Assembly (NCBI GenBank): GCA_965219305.1
Contig: OZ244725.1
Span: 124,001 to 188,000, forward strand
Length of the DNA stretch: 64,000 nt
Reading direction: 5' to 3'
Origin: DATHTS01 sp965219305
GTDB taxonomy: Bacteria > Acidobacteriota > Blastocatellia > Pyrinomonadales > Pyrinomonadaceae
Within the stretch, counting starts at the first letter, position 1. Each line of letters begins with the position of its first letter. The translations under genes were made by a program, and so were the position numbers. The notes beneath the pieces were generated by a model. It was not told the origin of the DNA, did not search any database, and worked only from the letters and a program-made list of their open reading frames with translations. Below are positions 60,901 through 64,000 of this stretch, in pieces.

Positions 60901-62778
60901 AATTACTCGAATGCTTTCAGAACGATGATGGCATCTTTCGATTTGTCGGCGGCACTCCGTCAAGGCGGATTTTTCTCGCTGTCGAACCCCGAACTGCAAA
61001 AAGAATCATTCAAAACGCAGTTTTCATCATTCACCGAAAAAGGATTCGGACGAAATATGATGGCGATTGAAGCGAATCCGTATTTTATTAAAGCGCAGAG
61101 AGCGAAAATAGATTTCGCGGTCGCCGGACGGATGGACGACGAATCTATGATGGGCGAAGAGCTTTATCGCGGAAATCAGACGATCGAAAAACTGCCGCTC
61201 ATCGGCACATTGATCGAAAAAGGAATTACCGGATGGTCGGAAAGAACTTATTCGGGATTTTTGGACGCGCAGAGAATGACGATGTTCGAACATTTTTCAA
61301 AGGAACTCGAATCAGCCGGATTCGATTTTGAAAAAGATACGCGCGAATTTAAGAAAATGGCGGAATTTATCAATGTCGCTACGGGGCGCGGGAAAACTCC
61401 GGGCGGAAAAGCCGGACAACTTTTGCTTGATCTGCCGTTTTTCGCGCCGCGCTACACTTTGTCCAGACTGCAATTACTTAATATGACGCTCAATCCGGTG
61501 TCGTATTACAGGCAGCCGCCGGGAACGCGCAAGATCATTGCAAAATCCGCCGCGCGTTTTTACGGAACGACGGCGACAATTATCGGCATCGCCGCATTGC
61601 TCGGATTGACCTCATTTGATCCCGACGATGATAATTTTTTGAAAGTAAAAGTCGGAAATTCGCGCTTCGATATTTTCGCCGGAACATTGCAGCCGGCACG
61701 AATGCTTTTGAGAATCTTTATGTCCGGGTTAAGAACGAAATTCGGAACGGACAATCGTCTGACGCGCGAATTCGGCGCAGATGTTTATGAAAATTTAGCG
61801 CGTTACGTTCGCGGAAAAATGTCGCCCGTTCCGTCGCTGGCGTGGGATTATCTCGCGCAGGAAGATTATGTCGGGAAGGAAATTGCGTCGCCGGGAGATG
61901 TCGCTTGGGCGGCAACTCAAAGACTGATTCCGTTGACATTTTCAGAACTTTACGACACTTTTGACAAGAACGGTCCGGCGGGAGCTTTGGTGATGCCGTT
62001 CGCGGTTTTAGGTGTCGGCGTATCAACTTATGAAGGGCGCGAGGAAAAACCGTCAACCGCTGCGGAAAAATTAGCCGCAAAAGCGGCAAGCTGGTCATTG
62101 CCGGATAAACCGTCGAAAGACGAAACCCGCGCTCAATACGATCTAACTTCCAAATTAAAGGCGCGTTCGAGACGGCTCGAAGACGTTTCGGCGGAAGTGG
62201 ATGCGGCATTAAAAGCAGGGAAGATCACCGAACGCCAAAAGGCGCAGATATTAAATGCGCGAACGGAAACATTTTTAGAAGAAAAAGCCGGAAAATTATC
62301 GTTAAACGAAAAAGACCCGACGTTTTTAAAAGTGTGGCAATTAGCGACCGTCGACGAGAAAAAATTATTGCAGGAAACTTTCGACGAGAAATTCACGAAA
62401 TTAAAAACTTCGGGCGATCTGTCGCCGGAATGGGAAGAAAAACTCACCAAAGCGGGCGGCGAAGTCGATAATTCGAAGATCAAACCGACGAGCGAAAAGG
62501 TCAAAAAAATGTCAACGGATAAAATTGTCCGGCAGTATGAAGCGACGTTTGATAAATTGTCCGACGCTCAAAAAGCAGCATACGCGGAAATTTTGAAAGA
62601 AAAAGCCGATCGGGCGGCGAAAGCGGGAACTTTGACGGATGATGAAATTACCAATGTGAAAAAAGTTTTGCCGGATTACGAGCCGCCGAAACAGAAACGC
62701 AAAATGCGCCGTCAAACCCCGAAGCAGCGTCGGAAAGCGGCGAACGATGCGAAATTATACGGCGTTTTAGATGAGTAG
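45934..62778 (+). CDS. Giant large polyvalent protein, 5,614 aa
   Basis: One ORF of 16.8 kb. Domains in order: tail-lysozyme-like (about 34-190, GRENGWNRN with Glu63); a helical and LPD-like stretch to about 1,080; a 2H phosphoesterase with HVT at 1367-1369 and 1444-1446; an FtsK-gamma-like winged helix (about 1510-1563); an LPD-like segment (about 1880-1975). Then come a DNA methyltransferase (EPGMGVG at 2233, GNPPF at 2297) and an SNF2-type helicase (P-loop near 2933, DEAH at 3095, TPITNT near 3150, GRSYRQGNQN near 3451). The LPP domain is at about 3910-4050, LPD38-like at about 4985-5370. Such proteins are thought to be injected with the DNA; domain calls are by motif. Confidence 0.85.
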   Translation: MDGQNTDYDKLAGRYGVKLPENEKPKKPAIEGADVASVLDDEFKKLGYSNTARLSILGDVGRENGWNRNTIFQGHKDPKNNAFNRGIFSYQGDRGTAQEQFIRQNGGSFEPTDENLRLMARFTDAELKKDYPQIYSQIRNAQSNYEASEALRQYIKYVPDGPYNEYDPEFRVKNNKSWAEKAKQLGLARDLDYDALTERYGAVNAPDNQTDYDRLGGRYGAQPPEEPAVQPSLPPAEFQASGNETADILSSYIQNVESELARAATPARRKILQQRLVEANQKLQQAQAAVPASTSQTTDVGGNLSELRAKLQTDLENAKTSVERVQIRQNIAKLDKSISENQPLIEPSPTFPVNPIAPPKQEKLQPDAPPTELPDATEADYAEYLDYIKSTPENETPMSKAEFFAKAKPTGKENVSVGYGKDFYTDEGLKNKAANDEANAKYGEENRKYKQDLADYNIRAAVRPTADNTQAVQPPPMPENVQEQQPEQSFDLRKPTDANQSRALVDSRSSFETAKTAEEAVAKGFSKLPKKWQEAAKAYKEVTGNDYWKNSPEYLAARQAEIDKIGKAEIVHEADELFDSVLDAYNSGGTDAVRAFLKGDVKQSVLDRAKKNQETRNLDYQTSEVSAGTGEFGDSLKPRDFAANQNIREANEKTAERLTREELQSPDYTETVKNAVSASLKSVFNPLGGILHIGSEIEQSLKDKDGRLDAELTKIKDEYGDFTEYRKQKSYSDQMGAPEIFGRSVADFGRSVVKTAVSDSLKGADFIDSLIERYDPIQAIMPEEYRLNLRNLGNAMAYTVAYLRNPNEAANLKFAKAGDDVDKRLFYNIGKRIDEELGSDKYLKNLMLGQLPQAVGSGVGFMLVGLIAPNASVSTALGEFSLTSAALGGLTGAGSGYAEAKDQNLSESDAKLYGTISAITNLSEGFGIGASLNKAIKNANLRREFIGSFLEFLKQKGKSFAKGSAEESLQEFFQTTMGNVALEAIKDKDPSAYQRVLNIARRLPDQAADTLVTAVPTAALTGGFFDLAGSFNEGHEGHRVDYKNNILEIDGNKFEFPPESAGTVRSWVNQQNGLGEIETEIEDLRERAKKAKTFGEKREILRESAKLQKEAAILSGRSNRLLTEIADSISPAKEQSPVTPEDAAQAAEILNKPETVKETVKENADDSENTGLTGKTVTTKDGTTGEVVKDEEKHVQIQKDGGGIVRVPKRNIVENNEKLPNETAVPESSALLDEKSNVSDTANAVAENVEAVSEKPKISSPANPSSVSQIAPKVLTAQGVSLPDRAAKTDLLSNNETQETTAIEQNSGEKTDLQSNKKPVHSFSSTQVNLPENESKEVLSVGKTLIKDADVYTDENDPSYGREETPHVTVKYGLETENSEEVRKILESEKPFDVTLGKTSIFENADKPYDVVKIDVDSPELHRLNKLISDNAKVTDTFPDYKPHVTLAYVKKGTGKNYVGNNSLEGKKISFDSITFSSKNGETVDIPLGGKSSGESAKDNPQIPLSAKVFTAEDGKKIQFEDVEDFVIKRGVVKQTMIQRQFGVNHRDAAKILEKVRQTLGSGVVEENPKPVQNIPSNEKEKSATVGETTPAQTDNPPEQTSESTPAKSEPLPENISETWDSKYLSPPSETTTGRAVSPLPKIDANSRRKGKNTETRIDEWLNQNAIDEARSRKDDFNLRTFESQQGKKLSPADRETAYDYLFDEAWKDVGGTQQAEKPTIKEVADASDNVIIGKIDDGKNQTIKPIDYVESKIGKESIEQIQSDLSRIFDLSDKQSAELIETAYPVSDKIENFKRLLVQNTEFGKTNDWYDATSEISHLAKVLDIDYKQSLDIAEKYAQEREENGEFNTGEQSEPEFSVTTPLFNNPAKTETKDFGANNTLVTSDRAAELKRLIKQKLAKNNKQLNAGLPVDPEMMAFGAELAVYYVEGGIKKFNDFARAMVSEFGNDIKPFLKSFYGAALDYPGLDTSGMDEDYRKTDVDALLEENNLQTEENESNNVDDESERTKSDADGDRSDAGEITGDVSGSPTKRNSGNGRKSKGGSSNGNSSGDAQLGDGQNADLEQESAGENSDADNAQESGKSDSDSTGDGLSADDGKSDYLAPAGTLTREGSWRDTARRNLDILELVKRLETEDRLATPEEQQLLVKFTGWGASEIANGLFPGVARTGEINPSYAKDGWKDLAQRAKELFSPEELKAATASTRNAHYTSEKIIRGIWDAFTQFGFSQGKVLEPGMGVGLFWAAAPESVAKNSRYTGIERDTFTARIAKQILQKQAVLENDFIKQNLPDNFFDIAIGNPPFSDTRILSDKRYKKYRFYLHDYFFAKSIDKVRPGGILTFVTSKGTMDKGDTAMREYIAERADLLGAIRLPQTAFKDNAGTEVVTDVLFFRKRIEGEQPGGEQWINRAEITAQNKWNEDVTDLVNEYFVNHPEMVLGSHSFRGSMYKANEYTVIPNETDIEEDFQAAIKKLPSAVFADLAKTQEIVEKAAERDFNPKATKEGSLYIHDDGRLMRRDQGSGVNLSELERISKTDEKFLRDYVGVLGALKQALYDQRYDKDWKKSFDALNKIYDAFVKTHGRITEFTTYERTKVDPDGNETLVPYRRYKNNRLLYMDVESPMVLTLESVNEDGVIEKGAPLLKRVSNPPAVVEIKELSDALAVSLDQLGKLNLTHVAELMQEIRPEITAEEISRDLGDSVFETPTGEFQLADEYLSGFVIDKLEEAEAAAATDKKFKRNVEALLKVQPKTLDTLNITVGLGAPWIGAEYTSDFTREIIGLRGDAVSFNSITSTWDVVGATGSGSRSNRGASEDWGTADRSPQELLDAALNNKSIKITRRGDDKKTYVDAEASALANETVKRMREAFKRWIWSDAKRAADLSATYNRKYNDIAPRFFNGSHLSTPGLTAFYKLHDHQKRAVWRIIQTGNTYLAHAVGAGKTLEMIVSGMEQKRLGLISKPMYVVPGHMLKQFASEFLEAYPMANVLIADKPDLQKENRKRFVAKAALNDWDAIVITHSSFGKIRTTPETSAAVVDEMVDQMRRAIAEIDDSDRAGQRTIKDLEGRIDKMLEKFGAVTNTDEKDNVVNFEDLGVDFLYVDEAHEFRKLDFVTNRTGIKGIDSKGSQMALDLQIKLRWLDSQRPGRSAVLASGTPITNTLAELYTVMRYLDPQELADADIAHFDAWSSQFGEVASDFEMNASGKYEMVERFARFINIPELMKRARKFMDVLTLSQLGELLDLPSYQGGMPQISVVPASAEQKAYLDGELDRRLERSKKWKPSKDEPNNPDPVIAIIGDGILSAIDMRFIDKNLPNDPNSKLNVMIDDIITHYNESKDLEFTDKNGNIEAIKGATQIVFSYRGFGKGVRTNRGFDSKAWINKRLNEGGIPISEIVWMEDLDTSTKKENAFKEMRQGIKKILIGTPQNMGTGVNVQKRLKYSKYLSPPWYPAHVEQPDGRSYRQGNQNAEILNQRYATKGTYDSTAWAMIARKMRAIEQAMSGDDSQRSVEDISESSQYGMASAVSAGDERAIQLVGLRRDVDRLQMLRNAHAQEQRTLVSDRRSTVRDIEYDERNLEKANDALKVLGSNYISSSEFKVATGNQTLEKHGEIGEALKKEWAKAFKANKGKAIAAQNEGVQVEIGQALGKIPIKINIFSNTYGIYSRLNLHLADVTMNAYKGDGYGVKDTEIADVDAVGLGTRIFNALNDVSKQKSNVENNVATGRRKLKQIDSKIGQPFADEQELYEKIAEHAQLQAEMAGEGTSVSDDVFASLANDQQAILDFESEGGAVLSNEANDKETESDEAPETLKSIVAPLAEKSQKEFYSQVERVLENSPQNKFSAEQAKGFLQNAPGVKQAELDYLGFDEFLDTKNQFTKDDLLDFVKANKISIVKVSAAPQFTSAQLDGEKSNEQELFLTAENVAENWSDGHREYDDVKNPVVRLRTNDRIKNGEKILHIEEIQPPKNENFEKMPEVLQKYAYQTGVKYALQMAATGNYDRVTITTGAQQDARGDLFSGGKIIQFRKAGINEDKIAAKYITGNNEVIGDFLIDRSEVERYFGKDVGSQILETADVRAKILDQDNAAVQNNLAALYDKIIPNVINKIAKGLAKVSDFLLGDQKVNSIKVTDELKELVEAGQPLFRIADESNFTPEEKMTLREMSELRYAPIEELLSNKTKAEVFGDRLQLNPHSHELLRRTLEDRNIRLGKIKAGTSQVEGMFKGVFLEPKIVKDVIDILREKAAEAKEKNYDASEIAVINDLANAVEKAAALNGTVNAIVFDKALPEEVFHQADFLGAVSKNLSARHSEQFAKILDSHPAAKKLWSKYFSKFDEYTRIKSDSVRNAVIRAEMVPFLREMTVDELADYGITEDQRADYIYTWFEGYVDKNGLEALKYFEREELNLGDYLEKIKQAYAEKTGFGTAETNGKTSNQQSNPPPKRSGNGGISQKVEPARTAESAAAEPDRSAEKSGVISAGTKTVRGFESDGTPVEFELSDGQRLASLPATLRRAGIDAADFAYDVFGDRAAKESAEKIINERGIEDAMTYLADVQNPDADHAFLSFMMQRMFLDKASEIESTNPKDATHLRELALKIGRDHALKAIKAGRFTRAASVILNSVEGVIYAVNEIVNDTYDGKKSLSPERLAKIEAIARRGEENLAKLQEIQKEKRNLKAKNKRLQDKLDGKTPTKRKRSKSSLKARAKIVDAIKEAHGARIDALREKIKANLSAPETLKSIAGNAPETLKQVAAEPRFTNDEIADFAEVGAYFLSQGLEGTGEYTPQIFHAEMVAEFGDAIKTEFQEIYQKAWELRDQWLNDLRFEKTKDRIQNKYDEELDDAEILEILGEEKAVAARKRAIEKLHKTMSGGKKMPKYFEDHKKIIGNIAPDTDTAVAAVLLAGNNTKAEIYEGLAKHGIKDEKQARILFREAAKVLADARQQLKTEHEDIRQQIAETAGLTQSLKDLEWKARKDQQEVRNSVADELRRIKQGELSYGYSQVVNYSNAFRTMMASFDLSAALRQGGFFSLSNPELQKESFKTQFSSFTEKGFGRNMMAIEANPYFIKAQRAKIDFAVAGRMDDESMMGEELYRGNQTIEKLPLIGTLIEKGITGWSERTYSGFLDAQRMTMFEHFSKELESAGFDFEKDTREFKKMAEFINVATGRGKTPGGKAGQLLLDLPFFAPRYTLSRLQLLNMTLNPVSYYRQPPGTRKIIAKSAARFYGTTATIIGIAALLGLTSFDPDDDNFLKVKVGNSRFDIFAGTLQPARMLLRIFMSGLRTKFGTDNRLTREFGADVYENLARYVRGKMSPVPSLAWDYLAQEDYVGKEIASPGDVAWAATQRLIPLTFSELYDTFDKNGPAGALVMPFAVLGVGVSTYEGREEKPSTAAEKLAAKAASWSLPDKPSKDETRAQYDLTSKLKARSRRLEDVSAEVDAALKAGKITERQKAQILNARTETFLEEKAGKLSLNEKDPTFLKVWQLATVDEKKLLQETFDEKFTKLKTSGDLSPEWEEKLTKAGGEVDNSKIKPTSEKVKKMSTDKIVRQYEATFDKLSDAQKAAYAEILKEKADRAAKAGTLTDDEITNVKKVLPDYEPPKQKRKMRRQTPKQRRKAANDAKLYGVLDE
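51935..52240 (+). CDS. Nested out-of-frame ORF, possible real protein, 101 aa
   Basis: In the +1 frame relative to the giant gene, ATG 51935 reads LNEQNLTQMVIEAMQEKSPE, then MYRDLQQNGTLETVASQRAA and later KSPQERIQMQ...NQANQTAIAQATDF. The composition is balanced and the P-x-M-x-x-x-L-x-x-x-G-x-L-x-x-x-A pattern looks like a genuine small phage family. In the main frame this stretch is a Ser/Gly/Asp-rich linker, as expected if it was overprinted. Upstream only a weak AGAG is seen. Confidence 0.45.
   Translation: MMNLNEQNLTQMVIEAMQEKSPEMYRDLQQNGTLETVASQRAAAAMETVLEMHNSAMDKTLTSNKSPQERIQMQTMLKNQANQTAIAQATDFLPMTENQTI
59186..59326 (+). CDS. Second nested out-of-frame ORF, 46 aa
   Basis: In the same +1 frame, ATG 59186 reads MEKLLTNNQTRRQNVAEMAE, then FLKKSNPREPQNQQQQN and ends KKAA. 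The main frame here is a Pro/Ser/Ala-rich linker. The peptide is basic and helical, with a Gln-rich end. It is weaker than the 51,935 case and has no clear ribosome-binding site. Confidence 0.25.
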   Translation: MEKLLTNNQTRRQNVAEMAEFLKKSNPREPQNQQQQNPTDPPKKAA

Positions 62779-62799
62779 ATTTTGTGGTATAAATAATTT

Positions 62800-63015
62800 A
62801 TGGCAAGAACGAGTTGTAATCCAAGAAACGCATTTAAGGAACGGCAATTAGCAGAAAAAGCGGTCAATAAATTGATCGAAGAATTGCCGCCGATGGAAAA
62901 ATATTGTAATTTCTGCGGTGAGTATCATATTATCGAAGAAATCCAAGTCGGAGAGCAAATAATAAAAACCTGTCCGCTCGTTCCTGTGCATAAATTCAGC
63001 TTTTCCCGAAAATAA
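62800..63015 (+). CDS. Small Cys-rich protein at the prophage end, 71 aa
   Basis: It starts 21 bases after the giant gene. The protein has CNFCGEYHIIEE near residue 42 and TCPLVPVHKF near residue 64, a possible CxxC...C/H zinc site. It is the last prophage gene before the attachment site. No family is recognised. Confidence 0.45.
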   Translation: MARTSCNPRNAFKERQLAEKAVNKLIEELPPMEKYCNFCGEYHIIEEIQVGEQIIKTCPLVPVHKFSFSRK

Positions 63016-63183
63016 CTCCCGAAATCTTGCCCGTCGCGTGCATAAAATTTAAAAGAAAGGCTGGTCAATGGTTGGACATTTAGTGCAAGTTTTCGAGCGT
63101 AAAACTGTATAAAATTTTTCTACTATCTTCTAAAATTACTCTTTGTATATTAACCTGTGTAAACGTATGTATTTACCGCATTG

Positions 63184-63227
63184 CCCTCCGAAGGAAGAGG
63201 TCGCAGGTTCAACTCCTGCCGCGAGTA
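63184..63227 (+). other. Attachment-site scar: orphan 3' half of tRNA-Arg(CCG)
   Basis: From 63184 the sequence is a tRNA 3' half: anticodon loop CTCCGAA (anticodon CCG at 63188-63190), stem GGAAG, T-arm GCAGG-TTCAACT-CCTGC, then acceptor strand CGCGAGT and discriminator A at 63227. The 5' bases (63181-63183 and upstream) do not form the D-arm or acceptor; the anticodon stem has a G.A mismatch just there. This is what remains after integration at a tRNA 3' end. The intact tRNA should lie at the other end of the prophage. Confidence 0.7.
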
Positions 63228-63245
63228 TTAAATTTTTGAGCGTGT

Positions 63246-63274
63246 TTGACAATTTTGCCGCTTAAATTTACTCT
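63246..63274 (+). promoter_or_regulatory. Candidate promoter for tRNA-Pro
   Basis: TTGACA (63246-63251) is an exact -35, 17 bases before TACTCT (63269-63274), a weak -10, with transcription predicted near 63281, just ahead of the tRNA at 63290. Spacing and position support it; the -10 is imperfect. Confidence 0.5.
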
Positions 63275-63289
63275 TAATTTTGATTTTGT

Positions 63290-63366
63290 CGGGTCGTGGC
63301 GCAGCCTGGTAGCGCGCTTCCTTGGGGTGGAAGAGGTCGCGAGTTCAAATCCCGCCGATCCGACCA
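63290..63366 (+). tRNA. tRNA-Pro (GGG)
   Basis: A full cloverleaf is seen. Acceptor CGGGTCG pairs with CGATCCG (one G.T), the D-arm has GGTAGCGC, the anticodon arm is CTTCC-TTGGGGT-GGAAG with GGG, and the T-loop is TTCAAAT. The CCA end at 63364-63366 is encoded. It reads proline codon CCC. It is host chromosomal, outside the prophage. Confidence 0.95.
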
Positions 63367-63415
63367 ATAAATAAAAGGCTTTCAATGAAATTTCATTGAA
63401 AGCCTTTTATTTATT
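63366..63415. terminator. Perfect palindromic bidirectional terminator
   Basis: A perfect 25-bp inverted repeat is centred between 63390 and 63391 (arms 63366-63390 and 63391-63415), with AAAAGGCTTTC/GAAAGCCTTTT and A/T-rich ends giving T-runs both ways. It serves the tRNA-Pro on the plus strand and the converging gene at 63430-63927. Confidence 0.85.
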
Positions 63416-63429
63416 AAATTCTTTTACAA

Positions 63430-63927
63430 TCATTCATCCGGCAAACCGTCGCCGTCAATATCATTAATCGGATGTGCTTTAGTTGAAACTTTTTCTCGCA
63501 TTCTTAAAACTATGACCTGATTGAAATAGACGATTATTGCCCCGATTATGCAAAGAAAAACTCCGATCAGCGGTGTTATCGTAAAACTGCTTTCCGTCAT
63601 ATTATTCGCTTTTTCAAAATGCGTGAACTGTGTCGAAAGCACGAAATTTTGCAGAATGACGAATACGGCAAAAAATGCCAGACTCGCCCATAAAGCCCAA
63701 GTTTTGCGCGTTGTCCACAAGACCGCGTTGGCGGCGATTAGAAGCAGTATGAAAGAAATCCATAGTGCCGTCGAGGAGAGCGTCCAGTAGTGATTATATT
63801 GTTCGGCAGCGATTTTCGGGTTGCCGATGCTTCCGAGCCAACCGGACGCATAATAAGTCAGCCATCCGGTAATTAAAACCGCGACTGCTAACACGATCGG
63901 ATAAATTTTATTCCACATATTTTTCAT
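63430..63927 (-). CDS. Chromosomal membrane protein with calcium-like acidic tail, 165 aa
   Basis: Four hydrophobic helices are seen at about residues 8-30 (YPIVLAVAVLITGWLTYY), 49-68, 75-95 and 118-140. The C-terminus (HPINDIDGDGLPDE) has the DxDxDGxxD pattern of EF-hand or thrombospondin type-3 calcium loops, unusual on a small multipass protein. It lies downstream of the prophage, and the convergent terminator marks the boundary of its transcript. The family is not recognised. Confidence 0.6.
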   Translation of the reverse strand: MKNMWNKIYPIVLAVAVLITGWLTYYASGWLGSIGNPKIAAEQYNHYWTLSSTALWISFILLLIAANAVLWTTRKTWALWASLAFFAVFVILQNFVLSTQFTHFEKANNMTESSFTITPLIGVFLCIIGAIIVYFNQVIVLRMREKVSTKAHPINDIDGDGLPDE

Positions 63928-64000
63928 TTATCATTGAACATTTACCATTTATCAAAATATAAATAAAGCATAATTAAACTGATAAATGCTCAATGATAAA
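63927..64000. repeat. Inverted repeat at the window edge, MITE-like
   Basis: TTTATCATTGAACATTTA (63927-63944) and its inverse TAAATGCTCAATGATAAA (63983-64000) agree at 17 of 18 positions around a 38-base AT-rich interior. The arm starts exactly at the minus-strand gene's start codon, so this may be the promoter region of that gene carrying a small mobile inverted repeat. The unit may continue past the window. Confidence 0.4.

Noticed and set aside
1..63015. Integrase, lysogeny repressor and excisionase genes
   Set aside because: Searched for in the translated frames. No tyrosine or serine recombinase motifs are seen; only the XRE gene at 13,752 could be a repressor, and its place before the late genes makes that uncertain.
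63061..63115. A 14-codon ORF (MVGHLVQVFERKTV) after the last prophage gene
   Set aside because: Too short, with no homologue I recognise; more likely part of the attachment-region spacer.
63160..63230. A complete tRNA-Arg gene
   Set aside because: The 5' half cannot form a D-arm or acceptor pairing with CGCGAGT, so only the 3' half is present.

Overview
The window is the right-hand part of an integrated, podovirus-like prophage, followed by a little host chromosome. Almost everything from base 1 to about 63,020 reads on the + strand in tightly overlapping operons: early genes, then terminase, portal, scaffold, capsid, tail, lysis and injected virion proteins. At 63,184-63,227 lies an orphan 3' half of a tRNA-Arg(CCG) gene without its 5' half, the usual scar of integration into a tRNA. 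Beyond it is ordinary chromosome: an intact tRNA-Pro(GGG), a perfect palindromic terminator, a membrane protein gene on the minus strand and an inverted repeat. No integrase and no intact tRNA-Arg are visible, so the other prophage end should lie left of base 1. The host cannot be fixed from this sequence. The general style would fit an Acidobacteriota-like Gram-negative, which is only a guess.

Bases 1-11,000 are an accessory and DNA-metabolism region. It has small hypothetical and zinc-binding proteins, a cupin-like protein, a C5-cytosine methyltransferase with a repeated insert, a RecU-like resolvase and two structured intergenic RNAs. It also holds a striking set of damaged genes: an AP2-domain remnant, a frameshifted N6-adenine/N4-cytosine methyltransferase, a zinc-finger ORF with an early stop, a duplicated gene start, a doubly frameshifted Gp37/Gp68 (DUF5131) gene and an ASCH-like gene with an in-frame TAA.

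Bases 11,059-14,120 form the replication module. It has a winged-helix initiator-like gene carrying seven iteron-like repeats inside its coding sequence (candidate origin), a DnaC-like AAA+ loader, small proteins and an XRE regulator.

From 14,210 come the morphogenesis genes: small terminase with a histone-H1-like tail, large terminase, a membrane/coiled-coil protein, portal with a zinc-ribbon insert, scaffold, HK97-like capsid protein and a small head protein. An initiator-like tRNA-Met, adaptor and tail genes, a RyR-domain protein, a DUF3307 protein and two large tail proteins follow, and then a beta-helix tailspike with a signal peptide. Bases 41,000-44,650 carry a likely Acb2/Tad1-type anti-defence protein, a lysis cassette, a membrane PAS-domain protein and the only sizeable minus-strand prophage gene, a beta-helix-like protein.

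The last third is one gene of 5,614 codons (45,934-62,778) for a large polyvalent protein. It combines a tail-lysozyme-like N-terminus, a 2H phosphoesterase, an FtsK-gamma-like winged helix, a DNA methyltransferase fused to an SNF2-type helicase, and LPD-type repeats. There is no tape measure, tail tube or sheath gene. That absence and the two internal-protein genes before the giant gene support a short-tailed virion that injects defence-countering proteins with its DNA. Two protein-like ORFs are nested out of frame in low-complexity linkers of the giant gene.
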